DNA from: DAIOHQ01 sp036744635
Lineage (GTDB): Bacteria; Planctomycetota; Phycisphaerae; Tepidisphaerales; Tepidisphaeraceae
Assembly (NCBI GenBank): GCA_036744635.1
Contig: DAIOHQ010000150.1
Span: 1-12,091 of the forward strand
Length of the DNA: 12,091 nt
Direction of reading: 5' to 3'
Part shown: positions 1 to 5,218 of the stretch, one piece after another
Layout: each line of letters opens with the position of its first letter
Position numbering within the stretch: the first letter of the stretch is position 1
Notes under the pieces: generated by a model
What the model saw: the letters and a program-made list of their open reading frames with translations, nothing else
What the model was told of the DNA's origin: nothing
The model's database searches: none
Program-made: the position numbers and the translations under genes

Positions 1-180
1 AGAACTCACGACTTCGCTCCTATCCGATGCGGACGTAGCGCTGTAGTGCTAATAAGTGGGCTCTCCGACGAGGATTGTGTCATCAGTCGCTGCCAAGCGT
101 CTGTGAGTGGCCGACTGATGTTGCTCCGCCTGCTTTGCATAGGACCCCTTCCTTCCTGTTATTTTCGCATCTGTTCAAGA

Positions 181-633
181 TCACCGCTTCGAATCAAGAT
201 GGCGCACGATCTGGCGTAGTCGTTGTACTGATTCAGACAGGTAGTCGAGCACTTTCGACAGTGCCAGCAAAAATAGGCCACTGAGACAGCCGGAAGCGAA
301 AACCCAGCCGCCGACAAATGCGTTGTCTTTGCCAATTGCGATTCCGCCCGCGACTGCCACGATGAAGTTGACGATAGCAATGAAATCAAAAATAGCAGAT
401 AGAGCTGGAAGCTTGATCTCCTCGCTCGTTATAGAGGCAGGCTGTGGTGCAACTGGCTGCGGTGCCGTTGGAGAGGGCCAGGGAATTACTTCTTCTGGAA
501 GTGCTTCGATGCGGGAGACAAATATTCCCTGCCCCTTCGCCATGGCAAGCGCTGCCGCTTGATGTTTCGCCTCCACAACCTCGTTTCGGTCATCGCCCGT
601 GACTGCGTCAGCGCCTGAGATTGAGAATTTCAT
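181..633 (-). CDS. Hypothetical small membrane protein, N-terminal beta-type domain plus two TM helices
   Basis: Function unknown. The 150-residue product starts with a small domain (about residues 1-45, MKFSISGADAVTG...GIFVSRIEAL) that looks like the short 'transform the stored signal' type N-terminus seen on many planctomycete membrane proteins. A Pro-rich linker (50-68) follows, then two hydrophobic helices (about 77-100 and 107-127) and a charged, probably amphipathic C-terminal helix (128-147) ending in DSKR. The start at 633 is chosen over an in-frame ATG six codons upstream because AAGGAG lies five bases before it. No catalytic motif is visible. The helical tail and two-TM hairpin would suit a membrane-anchored accessory protein, but this is inference. 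The reading frame is intact and ends in TGA. It is separated from the next minus-strand gene by about 510 bases without a convincing gene. Confidence 0.75.
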   Translation of the reverse strand: MKFSISGADAVTGDDRNEVVEAKHQAAALAMAKGQGIFVSRIEALPEEVIPWPSPTAPQPVAPQPASITSEEIKLPALSAIFDFIAIVNFIVAVAGGIAIGKDNAFVGGWVFASGCLSGLFLLALSKVLDYLSESVQRLRQIVRHLDSKR

Positions 634-748
634 GTTGCTCCTTCCATTCACCGAGCCGCAGAAACCTATTCAAGAGCAGCCGGGAGGGTCAAGAGTCATT
701 TTCTTGGCTCGTCCGTCTGCCGCCGCTTCCCGCCCATCAGAGTGGACT

Positions 749-763
749 GCCGCTCCGAGCGGC
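749..763. repeat. Perfect 7-bp inverted repeat
   Basis: GCCGCTC, one C, then GAGCGGC. It lies in the gene-free stretch upstream of the small hypothetical membrane protein and is followed by GC-rich, repeat-like sequence (AGTGGACTG at 741, a similar AGTGGGCTG near 780). It is not followed by a T-run, so it is not a typical terminator. It could be a remnant of an interspersed palindromic repeat or a protein-binding site. Confidence 0.45.
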
Positions 764-888
764 GGTGTGGCGGCCCGTCGGAGTGGGCTGGCTTTGTCCG
801 CTGTCTGGCGAATTGTCTCCCTAGTTCCGAAAACATCGCCGGCCCCCGTTCGTACGAGGCTGGCGACGCACAGAGTCGTTCGCGGACA

Positions 889-1077
889 ATGCATTTTGCT
901 CAGCTCGCCCAGGATATTCACTGGCTTACGGTGAATATTCATGGAAGGAAAATGGATTTTCGCGCGATGGCTCTCGATTTTCCTTGGAGCAAAGTACATT
1001 TTCCTCCGCTGGCAATCGATTTTCCTCGCAACACTATTGAGTTTCCCTTACCGATTCCATGCATTCCCCGAAGCACC
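889..1077. repeat. Degenerate tandem array with exact 21-bp period (about nine units)
   Basis: Units begin at 889, 910, 931, 952, 973, 994, 1015, 1036 and, weaker, 1057. Each carries an AT-rich core close to GATTTTCC (variants CATTTTGC, GATATTCA, AATATTCA, CATTTTCC, GAGTTTCC, CATTCCCC) followed by about 12 variable bases. The period never slips. Read on the plus strand it gives a heptapeptide series (MHFAQLA, QDIHWLT, VNIHGRK, MDFRAMA, LDFPWSK, VHFPPLA, IDFPRNT, IEFPLPI). However, T is kept at the third base of the second codon in seven of eight units and of the third codon in nearly all, and no ribosome site precedes the ATG at 889. A DNA- or RNA-level repeat is therefore more likely than a protein. 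The spacing equals two helical turns, so the T-tracts sit on one face of the helix. Confidence 0.8.
914..938. repeat. 8-bp inverted repeat inside the 21-bp array
   Basis: ATATTCAC (914-921) pairs perfectly with GTGAATAT (931-938) across a nine-base loop. It is formed by two neighbouring units of the 21-bp array, and the other units do not make comparable pairs. It may be an accident of the repeat or a binding site. Confidence 0.4.
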
Positions 1078-1145
1078 GAGCCGAAATGGGCAAGCGTTTT
1101 TCCTGCCTCGATACGACCCAGGATCGAGCGACGCACCACCGCCAT
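939..1145 (-). pseudogene. Possible remnant of a ParE-type toxin start (very short)
   Basis: The antitoxin gene stops in a TGATG overlap, the usual junction to a following parE. The overlapping ATG (1145) opens a 68-codon frame whose first residues, MAVVRRS, resemble the start of many ParE toxins (M-x-x-V-R-x-S). The family's next segment (A-x-x-D-L-x-x-I-x-x-Y-I-A) is absent in all three minus frames, and the rest of this frame runs into the 21-bp array. The observed facts are the overlap and the short match. That a toxin was lost is inference, and seven residues could match by chance. Confidence 0.2.
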
Positions 1146-1414
1146 CAGTCCCGTCCCTTTCCTCCGCCCAGACGCCGGCGTTCGTCGGCGATGATTCTTC
1201 CGGCGTCGAAATCGGCGCACCCGCCCGCATCCAACTGCTCAAGTCCCCGCCGGACCTCCCGCCGCAGATATGCTTCGTGCTGGGGTGTGAACTGCTCCTG
1301 TTCTTTAAGCACCTCCAGCGCTTCATTGACGATGTCACTGGCATCGGCGTACTGGCCGGCTTTGACCTTGTCGGCAACGAATTGTTCGAGCTCCGGCTTG
1401 AGTAGAACGTCCAT
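1145..1414 (-). CDS. ParD-family (ribbon-helix-helix) type II antitoxin
   Basis: An 89-residue protein of the ParD antitoxin family. Such antitoxins dimerise through an N-terminal ribbon-helix-helix, bind their own promoter and neutralise a ParE ribonuclease/gyrase-type toxin with the C-terminal tail. Visible here are the beta-strand (MDVLLKPELEQFV), the typical K-x-x-x-Y-x-x-x-S-x-x-V-x-x-A-L-x-x-L pattern (QYADASDIVNEALEVL, about residues 22-37), a central helical segment with R-x-E-V-x-x-G-L-x-x-L-D-A-G, and an acidic-basic tail (ADFDAGRIIADERRRL). Length is normal for the family. The start at 1414 has a strong Shine-Dalgarno (GAGGTGAT) five bases or so upstream; an in-frame start 16 codons earlier lacks one. 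No full toxin follows, so it appears to be an orphan antitoxin. It lies 61 bases downstream of tyrS but seems to have its own promoter. Confidence 0.85.
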   Translation of the reverse strand: MDVLLKPELEQFVADKVKAGQYADASDIVNEALEVLKEQEQFTPQHEAYLRREVRRGLEQLDAGGCADFDAGRIIADERRRLGGGKGRD

Positions 1415-1436
1415 TGGATCACCTCGTGAAAGCAAA

Positions 1437-1452
1437 AGTATACCCAGTGGGT
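1437..1452 (-). promoter_or_regulatory. Candidate parD promoter (-10) with adjacent operator-like palindrome
   Basis: On the minus strand TATACT (1437-1442) is a good -10 hexamer placed about 23 bases before the antitoxin ATG, giving a short leader that holds the GAGGTGAT ribosome site. Directly upstream, overlapping it by one base, is the palindrome ACCCA-G-TGGGT (1442-1452, plus-strand spelling). Ribbon-helix-helix antitoxins usually repress their own promoter through such inverted sites. No convincing -35 hexamer is seen, so the assignment is tentative. Confidence 0.4.
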
Positions 1453-1475
1453 GCAATTCCAACCAGCAGAATGAT

Positions 1476-2672
1476 TCAAGTGAGCTTCACAAACTTTCGA
1501 CTCCCCAACTGCAACACCGTCCCTGGCGCGAAGGTGTATTCGCGCTGAAAGTCGGCGACTTTTTCGCCGTTGATCTTCACCGCGCCTTCCTTGATCTTGC
1601 GAATCGCCTCGCCGTTGGACGCGCAAAATCTCGCCTGCACCAGCAGCGGCGCCAGCTTGTGCGGCCCCGGTCCTAGCTTCAACTCCGGCATCGCATCCGG
1701 GACGCCGCCGTGGGTGGCCTTGATGAAATCCTGCTCGGCGGCGTCGGCGGCTGGTTGGTTGTGCAGCCAGGCGATGATGTACTTCGCGAGTTTTACTTTG
1801 GCATCGCGGGGGTTGGCGGCAATGAGCGGCTTGAAATCGCTCTCCGGCAGGTCGGTCAGCAGGGTGTAGTACATCTCCATCACGCCATCGGGCAGGGACA
1901 TGATCTTGCCGAACATGCCGTTGGCCCCGCCGGGGGGATCGGTCACGGCGATGTAGTTCCCCTTGCTCTTGGACATCTTGATGGCGCCATCCGTCCCCAC
2001 CAGCAGCGGGGTGACGATCACCACCTGCGGCTCGGTGCCTTCTTCCTTCTGAAATTCCCGGCCGACCAGGTTATTGAAAAGCTGATCGCTGCCGCCCATC
2101 TCCACATCGGCGGCGATCATCACGCTGTCGTATCCCTGCATCAGCGGATATTTCAGCTCGTGCAGGTGGATGTCGACGTGGGCGGCGAAGCGCCTGGCGA
2201 AGTCGTCGCGGGCCAGCATCTGGGCGACGGTCTTGCGGGCATCCAGCTTGATGCCATCCATGTAGGTCATCTTGCCGAACCACTCGCCGTTGTAGCGCAC
2301 CTCCAGGTGGGCGGGATCGGTCAGCAGAATCTTGCCGACCTGCTCGACGTAGGTTTTGGCGTTGGAGGTGATCTGCTCCTCGGAGAGCGCCGGCCGCAGC
2401 TCGTTGCGGCCGGTCGGGTCGCCCACCCGCGCGGTGGCGTCGCCGATGATCAGCACCGCCTGATGGCCCCATTCCTGGAACTGCCGCACTACTTTCAGCG
2501 GCACGGCGTGGCCGAGCGTGACATCCGGGGCGGTCGGGTCCATGCCCAGCTTGATGCGCAGGGGCCGGCCGGTCTTGGCGCTGTTGTCCAGCTTGCGCGC
2601 CAGGTCCTCCTCGCTGAGGATGCGCTCGCAGCGGCGGGAAAGAATCTGCAGTTGCTCCTGAAACGAAGGCAT
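1476..2672 (-). CDS. tyrS: Tyrosine--tRNA ligase
   Basis: Activates tyrosine with ATP and charges tRNA-Tyr in the cytoplasm (class I aminoacyl-tRNA synthetase). The 398-residue length and layout fit the TyrRS group sometimes called TyrZ. Visible: the HIGH-type ATP site as T-L-G-H at residues 52-55, the GDxTxxxGDP(T/S)GR signature at 78-89, the tyrosine-pocket pattern Y175-x3-Q179-x2-D182, GGSDQ at 193-197, KMSKS at 232-236, and a C-terminal S4-like RNA-binding domain (about 335-398, with A-I-R-K-I-K-E-G-A-V-K-I-N-G). The first His of HIGH is replaced by Thr; the second is kept. The ATG at 2672 gives the family-length N-terminus but has no clear Shine-Dalgarno. A 9-bp hairpin lies 29 bases upstream. 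It is not clearly in an operon: the antitoxin gene downstream appears to have its own promoter, and a repeat-filled gap precedes it. Confidence 0.96.
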   Translation of the reverse strand: MPSFQEQLQILSRRCERILSEEDLARKLDNSAKTGRPLRIKLGMDPTAPDVTLGHAVPLKVVRQFQEWGHQAVLIIGDATARVGDPTGRNELRPALSEEQITSNAKTYVEQVGKILLTDPAHLEVRYNGEWFGKMTYMDGIKLDARKTVAQMLARDDFARRFAAHVDIHLHELKYPLMQGYDSVMIAADVEMGGSDQLFNNLVGREFQKEEGTEPQVVIVTPLLVGTDGAIKMSKSKGNYIAVTDPPGGANGMFGKIMSLPDGVMEMYYTLLTDLPESDFKPLIAANPRDAKVKLAKYIIAWLHNQPAADAAEQDFIKATHGGVPDAMPELKLGPGPHKLAPLLVQARFCASNGEAIRKIKEGAVKINGEKVADFQREYTFAPGTVLQLGSRKFVKLT

Positions 2673-2700
2673 AATTTCAATTGCGCGTTTCTTGCACTGT

Positions 2701-2722
2701 GTGGCGGGATGTTCCCGTCCAC
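2701..2722. repeat. Bulged 9-bp hairpin in the tyrS leader
   Basis: GTGG-CGGGA, loop TGT, TCCCG-T-CCAC: nine pairs with a single unpaired T at 2718. It sits 29 bases before the tyrS ATG and, read on the tyrS strand, gives GTGG-ACGGGAACATCCCG-CCAC. There is no T-run on either side, so intrinsic termination is unlikely. It may be another copy of an interspersed hairpin repeat or a leader structure; the sequence alone does not decide. Confidence 0.5.
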
Positions 2723-2826
2723 CGCATATTCGCCGATTGTACGAATCAGCCTGCGCGCGTCTATGCGCCTCTCATATTCGCGTAACTGTGGCCGGACTCG
2801 GGTGAATGAGTACATCCACCACTCCT

Positions 2827-2884
2827 CCAGCCACGGCAGACAGGAATGTCCGCCCCACCAGGAATCAGTACACATGCCGCAGAA
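2827..2884 (-). repeat. Diverged copy 1 of the 58-bp hairpin repeat (inverted relative to the right-end array)
   Basis: Compared with the reverse complement of the right-end unit, the match extends well beyond the hairpin (CCAGCCACGGCAGACAGG.., then CACCAGGAATCAGTACACATGCCGC). The hairpin is GGCAGACA (2835-2842), loop GGAA (2843-2846), TGTCCGCC (2847-2854), with one A-C mismatch on this strand that becomes a G-U pair in RNA from the other strand. Confidence 0.8.
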
Positions 2885-2887
2885 CCG

Positions 2888-2905
2888 CTGCTCGCAAGCG
2901 AGCAG
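2888..2905. repeat. Perfect 8-bp palindrome between the two repeat copies
   Basis: CTGCTCGC-AA-GCGAGCAG. It lies between the two diverged 58-bp repeat copies and has no counterpart in the right-end array. As RNA it would form a strong stem with the two central pairs opened. No T-run follows. Confidence 0.6.
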
Positions 2906-2911
2906 GCTAAG

Positions 2912-2946
2912 CAGCCGTGGCAGACACAGAAATGTCCGCCCCACCA
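2912..2946 (-). repeat. Diverged copy 2 of the hairpin repeat, with enlarged loop
   Basis: CAGCCGTGGCAGACA..TGTCCGCCCCACCA. The stem arms GGCAGACA (2919-2926) and TGTCCGCC (2933-2940) are as in copy 1, but the loop is CAGAAA instead of GGAA. Stem kept while loop changes. It ends about 16 bases before the stop codon of the membrane protein gene. Confidence 0.75.
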
Positions 2947-2962
2947 AAGTTGCGCACGCGCA

Positions 2963-4105
2963 TCATCCCCACTTCAGGGCGATCAGCATCATGAGGAAAA
3001 GATATATCGAATAGCCGACCACCAGGGCGATGCCTTCGCCGCGGCCGAGTTCCCAGCGGCCGATGCCGACGGGGATCAGCAGAAAGCCGAGCACGATCAG
3101 CACGACGGTGTCCACCCGCCAGACCGGCAGCGGATAGAGCAGGCCTTCGCGCTGCACCGTGGCCGTTTCCGTGCTGTCGGGCGCGGTGGTGGGGGCGGTG
3201 GTGGAAGTGCTGTCGGCGCTGGGGTTGATCACCGCCGGCCGCGTGGCGGCGATGCGGGCTTCGGGGAGCAGGCGGGCGACGTATGGGATCGCATACCAGA
3301 CGCCGATGCAGATCGGCAGCAGCAGGCAGAGGTTGAGCAGCACCAGCATCACGCTGGTAGTGGTGGGATCGGCCACCTTGGGCGCGCCCGGCTGAGGAAG
3401 CTCCATTCCGACCATCGGCAGCATGAGCAGCGGGCTGAGGGTCATCGCGGTGAGCAGGCCGGTGGAGAAAAAGCGGGTCTGCTGGCTCATGCGGATGATG
3501 CCGCTGTTGGCCGACCAGGCGCCCAGGATGGCGAGGAGGATGGCCAGGACAATTTCGATGATGGCCAGGCCGGCGAGCCTTGGGGAGATCGGAGAAGCGG
3601 GGCTTGTATTGTTGGGAGCAGCGGTGGGCGGGTACGCCCCCCCTACCCACCCTACGGGGGCTGATTCGCTTCCCAGCCAGAGCATGAGAATGACCGCCCC
3701 CTCGATCAGCAGGATGCCGCCGTGATAGAGATTGAGTTCCCCGCCAAAGCCGCTTAGGAACACCAGCAGCGCCGCCGGCAGGACGAACAGCCAGAGCTTG
3801 CGCGCCGGCCCCGGCTCCATCGCCAGCGGGGCGAGAAACCGGGTGACGCCGAGCACCAGCGACAGGCTGGCCACACTGGTGGCGAAGATCAGCCCGACGG
3901 CGATTTCGGGATGTTTCAGAATCAAGGCGGTCAGGGCGACGACCGCGATCGGCAGCCAGTGGCCGACTGCTTTCCGCCCCGGCGAGAGCGGATGGCCGCG
4001 GCTGACGGCATCGACGGCCGTGCGCGTGGCGACGTAGAGGGCGACGGCGCCGCCGATCAGCATCAACTCGCCGAGATTGCCCTGCACATTCAGCCGTTGC
4101 ATCAC
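2963..4105 (-). CDS. Multi-pass membrane protein resembling a cation/Ca2+ antiporter (CaCA), signature residues lost
   Basis: A 380-residue protein with about ten hydrophobic helices in two halves joined by low-complexity loops, as in CaCA exchangers. Residues 46-87 (AVGHWLPI...HPEIAVG...LSLVLGV) align without gaps to the family alpha-repeat as I remember it (A-x-G-T-S-L-P-E...G-N-x-x-G-S-N-x-x-N-x-x-x-V-L-G), but GTSLPE reads GHWLPI. A weaker second match at 219-227 has TLSPLL for TSLPEL. The C-terminus (VDTVVLIVLG...GEGIALVVGYSIYLF) also resembles CaCA ends. With both ion-binding Glu positions hydrophobic, ordinary exchange is doubtful. Residues 150-160 are encoded by a short palindromic repeat, and 286-320 is a Ser/Thr/Pro-rich loop. 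The start is GTG 4105 or ATG 4102, both with a weak AGGA upstream. It begins 55 bases after the hydrolase gene and may be cotranscribed with it. A CaCA relative is likely; its activity is unknown. Confidence 0.65.
   Translation of the reverse strand: MMQRLNVQGNLGELMLIGGAVALYVATRTAVDAVSRGHPLSPGRKAVGHWLPIAVVALTALILKHPEIAVGLIFATSVASLSLVLGVTRFLAPLAMEPGPARKLWLFVLPAALLVFLSGFGGELNLYHGGILLIEGAVILMLWLGSESAPVGWVGGAYPPTAAPNNTSPASPISPRLAGLAIIEIVLAILLAILGAWSANSGIIRMSQQTRFFSTGLLTAMTLSPLLMLPMVGMELPQPGAPKVADPTTTSVMLVLLNLCLLLPICIGVWYAIPYVARLLPEARIAATRPAVINPSADSTSTTAPTTAPDSTETATVQREGLLYPLPVWRVDTVVLIVLGFLLIPVGIGRWELGRGEGIALVVGYSIYLFLMMLIALKWG
3622..3658. repeat. Short GC-rich imperfect palindromic element inside a reading frame
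   Basis: On the plus strand CGGTGGGCGGGTACGCCCC..CCTACCCACCCTACGGG; outer GTGGG/CCCAC and inner GGG-TACG-CCC arms are complementary. It keeps the membrane protein frame open and encodes P-V-G-W-V-G-G-A-Y-P-P in a loop between helices. The composition is unlike the surrounding codons, which suggests an inserted interspersed repeat. Confidence 0.5.
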
Positions 4106-4160
4106 GTGGCGGAATCCTGCCGGTTTGGCGCGGGAATGTCCAGTGACGCCATCATCTCAC

Positions 4161-5153
4161 CTACGGCTGCTTCTGCTCCATCATCTCTTTCCACGTCGTT
4201 GCCACCCATTCGGCGGCGTCTTCGTAGGCACTGCGCGGGAGAATGTGGCCGCTATCGTACCAGATCTGCTTCTTCGGTTCGACGGCGGCGGCGAAGAGGC
4301 GCTTGCCCATGTCAGGTGTCACGATCTGATCGTTCCTTGCATTGAGCAGCAGCACGGGGTGTGCGAAATGGGCGATGGCGATGGCCGGGTCCACCATGAT
4401 CAGTTGCGGAATAAGCGCGGCCATGCCGCCCAGATCCGGGGCGCCGCCGACCATCAAGACCATCGCCTTGACCCGCTCATCGGCCGGCCCGGCCACACTG
4501 TCGATGAAGGAGCCCATCGAATAGCCCGCAAGCACGACCCCGTGCTTACTGTCGATCTGCGGCAGGGTGAAGGCGGCGTCGATGGCCTGGCGCACGTCCA
4601 GAATGGATTGCTGGTAGGTCTTGAGCGTGCGCTGGGGATCGTCGCGGTTCATCAGCATGCGCGGCTCGCCGGGACGCTCACCGTGGAACGGCATGTCCGG
4701 CGCCAGCACGGCAAATCCGCGGCGAATCAGCTCGGGAGCCACCTGGGCGCAGACCTGCGCCTTGTTGCTGGTCAGCCCATGCACCGCGACCACCAGCGGA
4801 AATGGCCCGGCCATGCCGCGCGGCGTGCAGAGAAGGGCCGGAACCACCTCACCACGGGCATCCTTGAAGCGGATATGGATGATGTCCAGCGCGCCAAGGG
4901 CGCGCGGCTTGGCGGCGACTTTGGTCTTGGCCGGCTCGGCCGCATCCTTTTCCAACTGCCGCGGGCGGGCCCGCCATTCCACCTGCTCGGGCGTGGGCGT
5001 GGCCTGCTCGACGATGAGCTCTTTAGGCGCATCGTAGGCGAAGAACTTGGCCGACCATTCGCTCGCGGCTACCGGCTGAGTCGTCGAAGCGGAGAACGCC
5101 GGCGCAATGCAGAGCGCCAAGGCAAGAACAGCAGCGTAAATGATGCGTTTCAT
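4161..5153 (-). CDS. Exported alpha/beta hydrolase (dienelactone hydrolase/acyl-esterase-like)
   Basis: A 330-residue serine hydrolase, probably secreted or envelope-bound. The N-terminus (MKRIIYAAVLALALCIAPAFSAS) is a typical signal peptide with likely cleavage after AFS or SAS. The hydrolase fold then shows H-G at 125-126 (oxyanion region, VVAVHGLTSNK), the nucleophile elbow G-Y-S212-M-G, the acid D275 in LLLNARNDQIVTP, and H303 in WYDSGHILP, all in canonical order. A lysine/alanine-rich segment (about 67-85) precedes the fold. The substrate cannot be read from sequence; an ester or carbohydrate-ester is plausible. The start at 5153 is chosen for the signal peptide; an upstream in-frame ATG gives a non-signal extension. 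There is no Shine-Dalgarno, but TATAAT ends six bases before the ATG, so the mRNA may be leaderless. The antiporter-like gene follows 55 bases downstream. Confidence 0.88.
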   Translation of the reverse strand: MKRIIYAAVLALALCIAPAFSASTTQPVAASEWSAKFFAYDAPKELIVEQATPTPEQVEWRARPRQLEKDAAEPAKTKVAAKPRALGALDIIHIRFKDARGEVVPALLCTPRGMAGPFPLVVAVHGLTSNKAQVCAQVAPELIRRGFAVLAPDMPFHGERPGEPRMLMNRDDPQRTLKTYQQSILDVRQAIDAAFTLPQIDSKHGVVLAGYSMGSFIDSVAGPADERVKAMVLMVGGAPDLGGMAALIPQLIMVDPAIAIAHFAHPVLLLNARNDQIVTPDMGKRLFAAAVEPKKQIWYDSGHILPRSAYEDAAEWVATTWKEMMEQKQP

Positions 5154-5159
5154 GCCCGA

Positions 5160-5165
5160 ATTATA
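5160..5165 (-). promoter_or_regulatory. Candidate -10 box for a leaderless hydrolase transcript
   Basis: Minus-strand TATAAT, then TCGGGC, then the ATG at 5153. A start point 7 bases after the -10 falls on the A of the start codon. The -10 is a perfect consensus, but no -35 at a normal distance is convincing. Confidence 0.45.
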
Positions 5166-5218
5166 CGCGCGCAACAACTCATCTTCCGCTCGCAATTGCC
5201 TTCCACATGCCGCCCGTG

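Larger units (their letters stand above)
634..1144. other. Long gap without a convincing gene
   Basis: Open frames exist on both strands here, but none has a Shine-Dalgarno, a recognisable domain or coding-like third-position GC. The gap contains a 7-bp inverted repeat (749-763), a 21-bp-period array (889-1077) and a possible leftover of a toxin start (943-1145 on the minus strand). Each is described separately. Confidence 0.6.
2673..2962. other. Repeat-filled intergenic gap upstream of tyrS
   Basis: No gene is seen. The gap holds four foldable elements: a bulged 9-bp hairpin near the tyrS start (2701-2722), two diverged copies of the repeat that forms the tandem array at the right end of the window (2827-2884 and 2912-2946), and between them a perfect 8-bp palindrome (2888-2905). 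I could not find a T-box-like leader or a clear tyrS promoter. Confidence 0.7.

Noticed and set aside
742..1194. Plus-strand open frame carrying the heptapeptide series MHFAQLA/MDFRAMA/IDFPRNT
   Set aside because: No ribosome site, non-coding-like third positions in the repeat and DNA-level core conservation. It is treated as a DNA repeat instead.
2673..2962. Possible T-box or other riboswitch upstream of tyrS
   Set aside because: No specifier-loop, antiterminator bulge or T-run recognised; the gap is explained better by dispersed repeats.
1710..3014. Long plus-strand open frame (about 430 codons)
   Set aside because: It lies antisense to tyrS, has a His/Gly/Val-rich composition typical of mirror frames in GC-rich DNA and no domain. 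tyrS is certain.
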